Below, one piece after another: positions 8,374-17,110 of a stretch of 64,000 nucleotides of DNA. The position numbers and the translations under genes are program-made. Each line of letters begins with the position of its first letter. Position 1 is the stretch's first letter. The notes under the pieces are model-generated. The model was not told where the DNA came from. It saw only the letters and a list, made by a program, of their open reading frames with translations, and searched no databases. The stretch comes from Nonomuraea glycinis (GTDB taxonomy: Bacteria; Actinomycetota; Actinomycetes; Streptosporangiales; Streptosporangiaceae), in the NCBI RefSeq assembly GCF_014646515.1, contig NZ_BMNK01000001.1, forward strand, positions 164,737 to 228,736, in the 5' to 3' direction.

Positions 8374-9216
8374 ATGAGGGTGTACCTGTCGGTCGACATG
8401 GAGGGCGTCACCGGGCTGACCGACCCCGAGGAGATGCACGCGGGCAAGCGCGGCTACGAGCGCGGCTGCGAGCTGATGACGGCCGACGCCAACGCCGCCA
8501 TCGACGGCGCGTTCGCGGCGGGCGCGGACAGGGCGCTGGTCAACGACGCGCACGGGTCGACCAAGAACCTGCGGATCGACCTGCTCGACCCGCGTGCCAG
8601 CCTGATCCGCGGGCCGGGCAAGGCGCAGCGGATGGCGCAGGGGCTCGACGGGTCCTTCCAGGCCGCCTGCCTGGTCGGCTATCACGCGCGGGCCGGGGTG
8701 CGGCACGGGGTGCTCAACCACACCTGGATGGGCAAGGAGATCCAGAACGTCTACCTCAACGGCGAGGAGTGCGGCGAGACGCGGGTGGTGGCGGCGTGCG
8801 CCGGCTTCCACGGTGTCCCCGTCGTGCTGGTGACCGGGGACGAGGCGGTCGGCGAAGAGGCGCGTGAGCTGCTCGGCGACGTGGAGACCGTCGCGGTCAA
8901 GAAGGGCATCGACAAGTTCTCGGCCGAGTTGCTGCCGCCGAGCGTGGCCCAGGCTCGGATCCGTGAGGCCACGGTGCGAGCACTCAGCCGGTTGAGCGAC
9001 TTCACGCCCTACACGATTCCGGCGCCGTACACGCTGGGGGTGGAGTGGAACTCCACCGCGATCGCGGCCGCTGTGGCGCTGGTTCCCGGGGTCAAGTCGG
9101 TGGGGTCGCGGCACACCGAGTTCACCACCGACGACTACACGGAGATCATGGCGCTGTTCGGCATCTTCGCCACCATCGGCGGCCAGGTCGCCTGCGGCAG
9201 CGGTCCGTACGGCTGA
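8374..9216 (+). CDS. D-aminopeptidase, peptidase family M55 (DppA-like)
   Basis: A 280-residue zinc peptidase; Bacillus subtilis DppA cleaves D-Ala-D-Ala and D-Ala-Gly-Gly. Metal ligands fit exactly by position: Asp8 and Glu10 (SVDMEG), His60 (NDAHGS) and His104 (VGYHAR), with further Glu residues near 131-135 (NGEECGET). AAGGAG precedes the ATG at 8374; the earlier in-frame ATG at 8347 has no better site. It follows the PP-loop gene by 16 bases and is followed by an amine-oxidase gene after 19 bases, so a transcriptional unit releasing and oxidising amino acids, perhaps from peptidoglycan turnover, is plausible but unproven. Confidence 0.92.
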   Translation: MRVYLSVDMEGVTGLTDPEEMHAGKRGYERGCELMTADANAAIDGAFAAGADRALVNDAHGSTKNLRIDLLDPRASLIRGPGKAQRMAQGLDGSFQAACLVGYHARAGVRHGVLNHTWMGKEIQNVYLNGEECGETRVVAACAGFHGVPVVLVTGDEAVGEEARELLGDVETVAVKKGIDKFSAELLPPSVAQARIREATVRALSRLSDFTPYTIPAPYTLGVEWNSTAIAAAVALVPGVKSVGSRHTEFTTDDYTEIMALFGIFATIGGQVACGSGPYG

Positions 9217-9235
9217 GCGCACGGGAGTAGCTGAC

Positions 9236-10786
9236 GTGGAGGGTGCGGCGCTGACCAGGCGCGGGCTGCTGGTGGGCATCGGGGCCGCCGGGGGCGCCGG
9301 CGCGATGTACGCGGCCATGGGGGCGCTCGGGCTGGCGCCCGGCGACCAGGACAAGGCGTTCGTGCCGCCGCGGGCGAGCGACTTCTCGCTGCAGGGCAGG
9401 GCCGCGGGCAAGGTGGTGATCCTCGGGGCCGGGGTGGCGGGGCTGACGGCGGCCTACGAGCTCGGCAAGGCGGGCTACGACTGCACGCTGCTGGAGGCCA
9501 GGGGCAAGGCGGGCGGGCGGAACCTCACGTTACGCGGCGGGGACCGGCTGACCGAGCTGAACGGGCCGGCGCAGCAGGTGACGTTCGGGGAAAGGGCCTA
9601 CTTCAACGCGGGGCCCGCCCGGATCGCGCCGTGGATGGTCACCCTGGACTACTGCCGCGAGCTGGGCATCCCCATCGAGACGTTCGTGAACCGCAACGCG
9701 CACGCCTACGTGCACACCAGCGGCCAGACGGTCCGGTCGGGAGCGGCCCGAGCCGACATGTACGGATATGTCGCCGAACTCCTCGCCAAAGCGACAGACC
9801 TCGGCGCGCTCGACAAAAAGCTCACCCGAGACGACCGGGAGCGGCTGCTGGAATTCCTCACCAGGTTCGGCGACCTCGGCCCCAAGCTCGACTACGAGGG
9901 CTCCAGCAGGCGCGGCTACGCCGAACTCCCCGGCCTGGACGCCGGCGCACCGCTCGGCGCGCCGGGCACGCTCAGCCAGGTCCTTGCCGCCGGCACCGGC
10001 CGGGCGATCACCAACGACTTCGGCTACGAGCAGGCCACGCCGATGTTCCAGCCGGTCGGCGGCATGGACGCGATCGTCACCGGACTCGTCGAGGCGGTCG
10101 GCGCGGACCGGATCAGGACCGGCGCCCAGGTCACCCAGATCACCAGCCTGGCCGACGGCGTGGAGGTCACCTGGCGCGGCGGCCGGATGAAGGCCGACTA
10201 CTGCGTGGCCACCCTCCCGCCGCACGTGCTGGCGAAGATCCCGCACAACCTGGGCGAACCCGTCACGGCCGCGCTCCGCACGCCCGTCCCCGTCGCGGCC
10301 GGCAAGATCGGCCTGGAGTACGGCAGGCGCTGGTGGGAGATCGAGGACCGGATCTACGGCGGCATCACCGAGACCGACCTGGACATCACCCACATCTGGT
10401 ACCCCTCGCACGACTACCACGCCGCCCGTGGCGTGGTAGTCGGCTACTACAACACCGGGGCCGAGGCCGAGCTGTACGGCGCGCTCACCCCCGAGGACCG
10501 CCGCCGCCGCGCGCTCACCCAGGGCAAGAAGATCCACGGCGAGAAATACCGCGCGGACGTGCTGTCGGCCGCCTCGATCGCCTGGGAGCGCCAGGAGCAC
10601 ATCCAGGGCGGCTGGGTACGCTGGCCGGTCATTGATTCGTCCTTCACTCTTCTGCAACGTCCCAGCGCGAGGGTGTACTTCGCGGGTGATTGGCTCACCC
10701 ACCTGATCGCCTGGCAGGCGGGAGCCATGCAGTCGGCCCGCAGTGCCGTCACTCAGCTGCACCAGCGGGTGCTGCGGTCCCCGTGA
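9236..10786 (+). CDS. Flavin monoamine/L-amino-acid oxidase family protein, Tat-type leader
   Basis: A 516-residue FAD enzyme of the amine-oxidase superfamily. The N-terminus (LTRRGLLVGIGAAGGAGAM) is a twin-arginine signal, so the folded holoenzyme is probably exported. The Rossmann FAD motif VVILGAGVAGLTAAYELGKA lies at about 61-80, with GGR following, and the C-terminal FAD motif is YFAGDWLTHLIAWQAGAMQS. Such enzymes oxidise L-amino acids or amines to imino products plus hydrogen peroxide. Codon 99 is the rare TTA. GTG is preceded by GGGAG. It sits directly behind the D-aminopeptidase gene. Substrate is not predictable. Confidence 0.88.
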   Translation: MEGAALTRRGLLVGIGAAGGAGAMYAAMGALGLAPGDQDKAFVPPRASDFSLQGRAAGKVVILGAGVAGLTAAYELGKAGYDCTLLEARGKAGGRNLTLRGGDRLTELNGPAQQVTFGERAYFNAGPARIAPWMVTLDYCRELGIPIETFVNRNAHAYVHTSGQTVRSGAARADMYGYVAELLAKATDLGALDKKLTRDDRERLLEFLTRFGDLGPKLDYEGSSRRGYAELPGLDAGAPLGAPGTLSQVLAAGTGRAITNDFGYEQATPMFQPVGGMDAIVTGLVEAVGADRIRTGAQVTQITSLADGVEVTWRGGRMKADYCVATLPPHVLAKIPHNLGEPVTAALRTPVPVAAGKIGLEYGRRWWEIEDRIYGGITETDLDITHIWYPSHDYHAARGVVVGYYNTGAEAELYGALTPEDRRRRALTQGKKIHGEKYRADVLSAASIAWERQEHIQGGWVRWPVIDSSFTLLQRPSARVYFAGDWLTHLIAWQAGAMQSARSAVTQLHQRVLRSP

Positions 10787-10845
10787 CGGCGCACGCCGCT
10801 CCCGTGACCGGCGTAGGGTCCTGGGAGAGCGATCGAGGAGCTGGG

Positions 10846-11358
10846 ATGACGTTGGACTGGGTGCCCGCCACCGAGCGGAGCGACCTGCTGGCCGATCCGG
10901 TGGCGCGTGCCGTGGGCGAGATCGACGGCGTGCGGGTGGCCGAGATCGACCCCGAGCTGGCCGACACGGCCGCGTTCTGCGAGCGCTACGGCGTGCCGCT
11001 GGACGCGTCGGCCAACTGCGTGGTCGTCGCGGCCAAGCGCGGCGGCGAGACCCGCTACGCGGCCTGCATGGTGCTGGCCACGACGCGGGCGGACGTCAAC
11101 GGCGTGGTGCGCAGGCACCTGGACGCGCGCAAGGCGAGTTTCGCGCCGATGGCACAGGCGGTGGAGCTCACCGGCATGGAGTACGGCGGCATCACCCCGG
11201 TCGGCCTGCCCGACGACTGGCCGATCCTGGTGGACACGGCGGTCGCCGAGCATCCGGAGGTGATCATCGGCAGCGGTGTGCGCCGCTCCAAACTCGCCCT
11301 GTCCGGGGCCGCGCTGGCCTCGCTGAAGAGTGCTTACGTGATGAGCTTGGCCAACTGA
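10846..11358 (+). CDS. YbaK/ProX-family aminoacyl-tRNA deacylase-like protein
   Basis: A 170-residue single-domain protein. Members of this family hydrolyse mischarged tRNA such as Cys- or Ala-tRNA(Pro) in the cytoplasm. Family-like segments are ANCVVVAAKRGGETRYAACM, the basic helix RHLDARKASFA, and the final EVIIGSGVRRSKLALSGAAL. GAGGAGCTGGG precedes the ATG, and a TAGGGT -10 box lies at about 10814. The gene is probably transcribed separately from the oxidase gene 60 bases upstream. Specificity for a given mischarged tRNA cannot be stated. Confidence 0.87.
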   Translation: MTLDWVPATERSDLLADPVARAVGEIDGVRVAEIDPELADTAAFCERYGVPLDASANCVVVAAKRGGETRYAACMVLATTRADVNGVVRRHLDARKASFAPMAQAVELTGMEYGGITPVGLPDDWPILVDTAVAEHPEVIIGSGVRRSKLALSGAALASLKSAYVMSLAN

Positions 11359-11479
11359 CGCCAATTCGAGACCGTTGATTGGGAAACCGATGGGCCCTGT
11401 CTGGACGTTGTACGACTGGGAATGTGGCCTCGTGGTTCATCTCGTGGGCGGGGATTAAGCCGGTATGGTGCTTCATGCC

Positions 11480-13816
11480 ATGAACGATGACCGACTCGGC
11501 CCTTACCGGCTGCTCAGGCGGCTCGGTGAAGGCGGAATGGGCGTTGTCCACCTCGCTGTCGACCCGCAGGGACGGCAGGTTGCGGTCAAGGTCCTGCGCG
11601 CCGAAGTCGCCGGTGACGAAGTCGCCAGGCGGCGGCTCTCGCGCGAGGTCGAGACGATGCGCCGGGTGCGCAGCAGATACATCGCCGAGGTGCTCGACGC
11701 CGATGTGACCGGTCATCGCCCGTACATCGTCACGCGTTACGTGGCGGGCCGGCCGCTCGACGAGATCATCAAGAACGACGGGCCGCTCGAGCTGCCCGCG
11801 CTGGTGCGGATCGGGCACGGGATCGCCACGGCGCTGGCCGCCGTGCACTCGGTCGGCGTCATCCACCGCGACCTCAAGCCGGGCAACGTGCTGATCCTCG
11901 ACGGCGAGCCCGTCCTGATCGACTTCGGCATCGCCCAGGCGGTCGACGCGACCCGGCTGACCCAGACGGGCATGTTCATCGGCACGCCCGGCTACCTGGC
12001 GCCGGAGATCATCGAAGGGCAGGAGGCCGGGCCGGAGGTCGACATCCACGCCTGGGCCGGCACCCTGCTCTACGCCGGCACCGGCCAGCCGCCCTTCGGC
12101 AAGGGCACACTGGAGATGATCTTCTACAACATCACCGCGGGCAAGGCCGACGTCAGCGCCGCCCCGGCGGCCCTCCAGCCGCTGCTCAAGGCCGCCTTCC
12201 AGCGCAACCCGAACAAGCGGCCCAAGGCCGCGGAGCTGGCCGAGCAGACCGCGCGCATGTTCACCAAGCCGCCGGGCGGCATGCCCGACGAGATCTCCAC
12301 CGTGCCGCGCCCGGACGCCGAGCCGCCGCCCGTGGAGAGCCTTCTGCCGCCGCACGACCCCTCGGTCACCCCGCCGTACGGCGCCGACCGGCCGTACGAG
12401 CCCCGAATCGTCCGCCAGCCGGGCAGCGGCCCCCAGTACGGCAGCGGCCCCCAGCCCGGTAGCGGCCCCCAGTACGGCAGCGGCCCCCAGCCCGGTAGCG
12501 GCCCCCAGCCGGGCAGTGGGCCTCAGCCTGCCGGCGGGTTTCAGTCTGGTAGTGGGTCGCAGCCTGGTAGCGGCCCTCAGCCGGGGAGCGGGCCTCAGCC
12601 TGGTAGTGGGCCGTACGACGCGTCCTCGGGGCAGGCGCCGTGGGACGGCTCCACGCCGCCGATGACGCCGCGCAAACTGGTCGAAGGCGTCGAAGGCCAG
12701 TACCCGAAGATCCCGCCCCCGGCACAGCCGGGGCCGCCGGGTCAGGACCACCAGTACGTCTCGCTGCTGCCCGGCCAGAGCGACCCGTGGCCCACCCGCC
12801 GGGTGAGCCCGGAGGAGCTGCGCCAGATGCAGCGGGAGGCGGCGTCCCAGCCGAGCCTGCCCTGGCAGCAGGCGCCCGCGCAGGCCGCCGGCCACGGCCA
12901 GAGCGCCCCGCCGCGCGAAGGCGGCCATGGCCAGCCCGGCCAACGCGACGCGAGCCACGGTCAGGGCGGTCCGCGTGACGGGAGCCATGGCCAGGCCGGT
13001 CCGCGCGACGGGGGTCACGGTCAGGGCGGTCCGCGTGAGGCTGGTTACGGTGCGCAGCCCGAGGGTGACATGCCGACCAGGCGGGTGCGCCCGGAAGGGC
13101 TCGACTACGGCAGGAACAACCCGGTCCAGCCGCCGCCCTACATCCCGGCGCAGGGCCAGTTCCAGCCCGACCTCAGGACCAAGCGCGAGCCGTTCATCCC
13201 CGGCGCGATCCCTGGTCAGGCCCTGCAGCGCTCGGCGGCCTACGGCGTGGCGAGCGCGATGCTGCTGGTCATCATGATCGTGCTGGCGTCCTTCGCCCCC
13301 GTGGTGGTGGCCGTGCTGGCGATCCCGGTCGCGGTGCTGCTGCGCGCCGCCGACCTCGCCCAGCCGGAGCTCCGGTCGACGGGCGCGGCGGCGCTCGACG
13401 TCATCAGGGTGTTCGCCTTCCCCAAGGCGCTGGCCAAATCGGCGGGCATCACGCTCGCCCTGTTCCTCTACGCGCTCATCCTTGGACTGCCGGTGACGCT
13501 CCTGCTCGCCGTGGTGGCGGGGATGAGCCCGTACAACGCGCTGGCATGGGGGAGCGCGGTGGCACTGTGGACCGTCTGCGCGGGCCCGGGAGTCGAAGGG
13601 CCCGGCAGACAGATGCGCAGGACGCTGTCATCCCTCGTACCCTCGAGAACAGCGGCGATGGTGATGGCGGGAGTTCTCGCGGCAGGAGCCGTGCTCTCGC
13701 TGATCCTCGCGGTCAGCACGTTCGGGGACAACACGAGGAGGTCCATATGGGCTCCGGTGGACGTCGGGCCGGTGGTAGGGCTGCTCAACAATCTGAAGGG
13801 GAACTCGGGGGGATGA
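11480..13816 (+). CDS. Membrane Ser/Thr protein kinase 1 with Gln/Gly/Pro repeats
   Basis: A 778-residue PknB-like kinase. The start at 11480 is chosen over 11465 because the paralogues begin the same way (M-x-x-x-RLGPY) and because TATGGT at 11464-11469 looks like a -10 box. The kinase domain (about 9-260) has GEGGMGVVHLA, ATP-binding Lys37, HRDLKPGN (Asp131) and DFG (Asp148), with activation segment RLTQTGMFIGTPGYLAPE. A long low-complexity linker holds PGSGPQ-type and HGQxGPRD-type repeats. The C-terminal 180 residues carry four or five hydrophobic helices. There are no PASTA sensor repeats, so the input is unknown. It heads a three-kinase cluster. Confidence 0.92.
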   Translation: MNDDRLGPYRLLRRLGEGGMGVVHLAVDPQGRQVAVKVLRAEVAGDEVARRRLSREVETMRRVRSRYIAEVLDADVTGHRPYIVTRYVAGRPLDEIIKNDGPLELPALVRIGHGIATALAAVHSVGVIHRDLKPGNVLILDGEPVLIDFGIAQAVDATRLTQTGMFIGTPGYLAPEIIEGQEAGPEVDIHAWAGTLLYAGTGQPPFGKGTLEMIFYNITAGKADVSAAPAALQPLLKAAFQRNPNKRPKAAELAEQTARMFTKPPGGMPDEISTVPRPDAEPPPVESLLPPHDPSVTPPYGADRPYEPRIVRQPGSGPQYGSGPQPGSGPQYGSGPQPGSGPQPGSGPQPAGGFQSGSGSQPGSGPQPGSGPQPGSGPYDASSGQAPWDGSTPPMTPRKLVEGVEGQYPKIPPPAQPGPPGQDHQYVSLLPGQSDPWPTRRVSPEELRQMQREAASQPSLPWQQAPAQAAGHGQSAPPREGGHGQPGQRDASHGQGGPRDGSHGQAGPRDGGHGQGGPREAGYGAQPEGDMPTRRVRPEGLDYGRNNPVQPPPYIPAQGQFQPDLRTKREPFIPGAIPGQALQRSAAYGVASAMLLVIMIVLASFAPVVVAVLAIPVAVLLRAADLAQPELRSTGAAALDVIRVFAFPKALAKSAGITLALFLYALILGLPVTLLLAVVAGMSPYNALAWGSAVALWTVCAGPGVEGPGRQMRRTLSSLVPSRTAAMVMAGVLAAGAVLSLILAVSTFGDNTRRSIWAPVDVGPVVGLLNNLKGNSGG
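12418..12611 (+). repeat. In-frame PGSGPQ minisatellite in kinase 1
   Basis: About twelve 15-bp units encode [Y/P]GSGPQ. Early units are nearly identical in DNA (GGCAGCGGCCCCCAG); later ones differ at third positions (GGTAGTGGGCCTCAG), so the array has both recent and old copies. It lies in the linker after the kinase domain. Confidence 0.85.
12889..13047 (+). repeat. In-frame 30-bp repeat (HGQxGPRDxG) in kinase 1
   Basis: About five 10-residue units (GHGQPGQRDA, SHGQGGPRDG, SHGQAGPRDG, GHGQGGPREA) with 30-bp periodicity lie between the kinase linker and the membrane segments. They are coding and probably disordered. Confidence 0.8.
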
Positions 13817-13832
13817 CGCGGGGCAGGTGCCG

Positions 13833-15620
13833 ATGAGCACGGGCAACACCCAGACGCCAGAGCGGCTCGGTCCCTACCGGCTGATCAGGAAGATCGGCGA
13901 GGGTGGCATGGGAGTCGTCCACCTGGGGATCGACGGCGACGGCCGTGAGGTCGCCGTCAAGGTGCTGCACCCGCACGTCGCCGCCGACCTCAAGGCGCGC
14001 GACCGGCTGACCCGCGAGGTCGAGACCATGCGCCGGGTGCGCAGCCCGCACGTCGCCGAGGTGGTCGACGCCGAGCTCGTCGGCGGGCAGCCCTACGTCG
14101 TGACCCGGTTCGCCCCCGGCCGCACGCTGGAGGCGACGGTCCTGGAGGAGGGCGCGCTGCCGGCGCGCGAGCTCATCCGGATGACCCAGGGGCTCTGCCA
14201 GGCCCTGGTGGCCATCCACGCGGCCGAGGTGATCCACCGCGACTTCAAGCCCTCCAACGTCATGCTCGTCGACGGCGAGCCGCTGGTCATCGACTTCGGC
14301 ATCGCCCATCTGGTCAACGCCACCCGGCTGACCCAGACGGGGATGTTCGTCGGCACGCCCGGCTATCTGGCGCCCGAGATCATCCGGGACTCCGAGATCA
14401 CCCAGGCGGCCGACGTGCACTCGCTGGCCTCCACGGTGTTCTTCGCCGCGGTCGGCGCGCCGCCTTTCGGCACCGGCACCTTCGAAGCGGTCTGCTTCAA
14501 CATCATGGAAGGCCGGGCCCAGCTCGACAAGGCGCCCGTGTGGCTGCGCGGCTGGCTGCTGCGGGCGCTCCAGGTGGACCCCGCCGCCCGGCCCAACGCG
14601 CAGGAGCTGCTGAGGATGGCCAGGGCGCTGGACCCCTCGGTGACCACGTTCAACCAGCCGGCGCCGGATGACGGGCCGGGCCGCACCAAGCGGCTGCCGA
14701 ACCGCACCCGGACCATGGACGCCTACTCCGACCTGCTGCCGCCGGTGCAGTACGAACGCCCGTCGCGCGAGGTGAAGCCGGCCCGGCAGGAGCGGCCGCC
14801 GCCGTACATCCCGGCGCCGATGTCCGCCAGGCCGCCCGTGGCCGACCAGCGCGTGGCCGGTTACCCGGCGCCGCGCCCGGCCTACGCCCCGCCGACCCAG
14901 CAGCCCCAGCAGCAGGTCAGGCCCTACACGCCGCCGCCCGCGCCGGCGAGCGAGCGCAAGCGCTATCTGGCCGGCGCCCAGTTCGTCTCGTTGCTGCTGC
15001 TGGTCTCGCTGGTCGCGCTGACCGTGATGCTGCCCGTCATGGTGGGCGCGGCGGCGATCGCGCTCGCGGTGGTCTTCAGGGTGGGCGAATACCTGTTCGG
15101 TGACATGGTGAAGCGGCGTCAGGTGCGCGGCAGCAGCGCCGCCGACCCGCTGCTCGTGCTGGTGGGCACGCCTTGGGCGTTGATCAAGGCGTCGCTGGTG
15201 AGCCTGGTCCACGTGCCGCTGGCGATCGCCTTCGGAGCGTGCGTCTGGGGGGTGCTGCGCTGGGGCGGCGGGCTGAGCGTCAACGACGCCGCCGCCTACG
15301 CCGCCGGCGCCTTCGCGGCCGGGCTGTTCGTGCTGCCGGGCGGCGGAGCGCCGCGCCAGGCGGTCACCCGCACCCTCACCGGCGTGCTGCGCACTCCGGG
15401 GGCGGCCTTGGCCGCGGCGATGGTCGCGGGCACGATCGCGCTGTTCGCGGTGATGTTCGCGCTGGGCACGGAGACCGTGTGGGATCCGTGGCGGGCGCCC
15501 GAAACGGTGATCAACGAGCTGACCGCCAGCGCCCGCAACAGCGTCACGGGGTTGATCGCCGGCCTGGTGAACGACCTTCTGAAGGACCTGAATCTCGGGT
15601 TCCTGTCTCCCTGGTCCTGA
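13833..15620 (+). CDS. Membrane Ser/Thr protein kinase 2
   Basis: A 595-residue paralogue of the preceding kinase, 16 bases downstream of it. ATG at 13833 is preferred (GGGCAGG five bases upstream) over the GTG at 13827. The kinase domain shows GEGGMGVVHLG, VAVKVL, HRDFKPSN and DFGIAHLVNATRLTQTGMFVGTPGYLAPE. Phe replaces the usual Leu in the HRDLKP loop, a conservative change not expected to abolish activity. A Pro-rich linker (about 275-370) precedes four or more C-terminal hydrophobic helices. The activation segment is nearly identical to that of kinase 1, suggesting the kinases could phosphorylate each other; this is inference. Confidence 0.92.
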   Translation: MSTGNTQTPERLGPYRLIRKIGEGGMGVVHLGIDGDGREVAVKVLHPHVAADLKARDRLTREVETMRRVRSPHVAEVVDAELVGGQPYVVTRFAPGRTLEATVLEEGALPARELIRMTQGLCQALVAIHAAEVIHRDFKPSNVMLVDGEPLVIDFGIAHLVNATRLTQTGMFVGTPGYLAPEIIRDSEITQAADVHSLASTVFFAAVGAPPFGTGTFEAVCFNIMEGRAQLDKAPVWLRGWLLRALQVDPAARPNAQELLRMARALDPSVTTFNQPAPDDGPGRTKRLPNRTRTMDAYSDLLPPVQYERPSREVKPARQERPPPYIPAPMSARPPVADQRVAGYPAPRPAYAPPTQQPQQQVRPYTPPPAPASERKRYLAGAQFVSLLLLVSLVALTVMLPVMVGAAAIALAVVFRVGEYLFGDMVKRRQVRGSSAADPLLVLVGTPWALIKASLVSLVHVPLAIAFGACVWGVLRWGGGLSVNDAAAYAAGAFAAGLFVLPGGGAPRQAVTRTLTGVLRTPGAALAAAMVAGTIALFAVMFALGTETVWDPWRAPETVINELTASARNSVTGLIAGLVNDLLKDLNLGFLSPWS

Positions 15621-15656
15621 GTGTCCCCGCCCGCGGGCGGGGGGAGAGATAGGGGT

Positions 15657-16886
15657 ATGAACGGCGAGCGCCTCGGCCCCTACCAGTTGCTGTCGCGGCT
15701 GGGCGCGGGCGGGTTCGGCGAAGTGCACCTGGCACTCGACTCCGAGGGCCGCACGGTCGCCGTCAAGGTGCTGCACCCGCACGTGGCGGCCGACGGCGGC
15801 GCGCTCGCGCGGCTGGCCCGCGAGGTGGAGACCATGCGGCGGGTGGGCGGGCCGCACGTGGCCGAGGTGCTCGACGCCTCGCTGGAGGGCGCCAGGCCCT
15901 ACCTCGTCACCCGTTACGTCCAGGGCAGGCCGCTGAGCGCCGTCCCGGTGCCGGTGGCCGACCTGCGGTCGCTGGCGACCGGGCTGGCGGACGCGCTGCT
16001 GGCCGTACACGAGGCGGGGGTCGTGCATCGCGATCTCAAGCCCGCGAACGTGATGATGACCGAGGGCGACCCCGTCGTCATCGACTTCGGCATCGCCAGC
16101 GCGCTCGACTCCCTGTCGGTCACCGCCTCAGGGGCGGTGGTCGGCACGCCGGGCTACTTAGCCCCGGAGGTGCTGGAGGGCGGCGTGGTGGGTCCGGAGG
16201 CGGACGTGTTCTCCTTCGGCGCGACGCTGGCCTACGCCGCGACCGGTCGCCACCCGTACGGGCAGGGGCCGCCGTCGGCGGTCGCCTACCGTGCCGTCCA
16301 TCACGAGCCCGATCTGGAGGGCGTGCCCGGCTGGCTGGAGCCGCTGCTGCGCGAGTGCCTGGCCACCGACCCGGCCGCGCGGCCGACGGCCGCGCGGATC
16401 TGTGCCCGGCTGGGCGTGGACGCGACCCCGCCGGCCCGCCGCCTGTCCCGGTTCTCGATGGGTACGGCGCGGCGCGAGGAGAGTGATGTTCACCACCTGT
16501 CCACGCGTGAATGGCAGCCGGGCCGGGGCCCGAAGGCGGAGTCGGCGGAGCTGTCCAGGGCCCGGCATCGGGAGCGGGTGCGCAGGCGCTGGCTGATCGG
16601 GTCGGGGCTGTTCATGTCGCTGCTGGCCGCCGCGGCCCAGGAGCCGCTGCCGGAGGTGGCGCTGTTCCTGCTGGCCGCGTTCACGCTGGCAGTGGTGGCC
16701 GACGCGGGGGTGGCGCTGGCCACCAGGGGGCCGTTCAGGAAGAGCCGGATCATCGCCGACTTCACCGGGGTGGCGGGGACGCTGGGGATCTCGCTGGCGT
16801 TGAGCGCCTTCTTCAGCACGCCCGTGCTGGCGCTGTTCGCCGGCACGGCGCTGGTGGTGGGGATCGTCTTCGTGCTCTCCGCCTGA
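15657..16886 (+). CDS. Membrane Ser/Thr protein kinase 3
   Basis: A 409-residue kinase, shortest of the three and 36 bases after kinase 2. The ATG at 15657 is preceded by AGGGG and gives the shared start MNGERLGPYQLL. The glycine loop is GAGGFGEVHLA, then VAVKVLHPH, HRDLKPANV and DFGIASALDSLSVTASGAVVGTPGY. The activation segment differs from those of kinases 1 and 2. Residues from about 300 form three to four hydrophobic helices with no extracellular sensor domain. Codon 168, inside the GYLAPE motif, is TTA, so translation may depend on the rare leucyl tRNA. Confidence 0.92.
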   Translation: MNGERLGPYQLLSRLGAGGFGEVHLALDSEGRTVAVKVLHPHVAADGGALARLAREVETMRRVGGPHVAEVLDASLEGARPYLVTRYVQGRPLSAVPVPVADLRSLATGLADALLAVHEAGVVHRDLKPANVMMTEGDPVVIDFGIASALDSLSVTASGAVVGTPGYLAPEVLEGGVVGPEADVFSFGATLAYAATGRHPYGQGPPSAVAYRAVHHEPDLEGVPGWLEPLLRECLATDPAARPTAARICARLGVDATPPARRLSRFSMGTARREESDVHHLSTREWQPGRGPKAESAELSRARHRERVRRRWLIGSGLFMSLLAAAAQEPLPEVALFLLAAFTLAVVADAGVALATRGPFRKSRIIADFTGVAGTLGISLALSAFFSTPVLALFAGTALVVGIVFVLSA

Positions 16887-16953
16887 ACGACCCCGGTCCC
16901 GGGATAACGGAACATAGTTCGGTAAGGTGGTGCCGCAAGCCGCTTTCGCGAGT

Positions 16954-16981
16954 TTGCACGTAAGCTACTCATGGGTAACAT
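16954..16981 (+). promoter_or_regulatory. Promoter candidate for etfBA
   Basis: TTGCAC (16954-16959), a 16-bp spacer and TAACAT (16976-16981) predict a start near 16988 and a 5' leader of about 120 bases. The rest of the 224-bp interval holds a weak GAAC-ATA-GTTC inverted repeat near 16911, which could be an operator or the end of the kinase transcript. Confidence 0.5.
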
Positions 16982-17110
16982 GACTTCGGGAGCGTGAGCG
17001 CACCCACTGTCACCGTTCCATGGAGCACCTGGCAGTCTGGACAGCATGCATCCGGCGCCCACCGCATCGTCGCGGAGGCGCACGCGAATACGGGAGGTCG
17101 GCCACCGGCC

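Noticed and set aside
13785..16028. A 747-codon open frame on the minus strand across the kinase genes
   Set aside because: It is antisense to three clear kinase domains, has no family motif and is rich in Arg/His/Gly/Pro as expected from the opposite strand of GC-biased codons.
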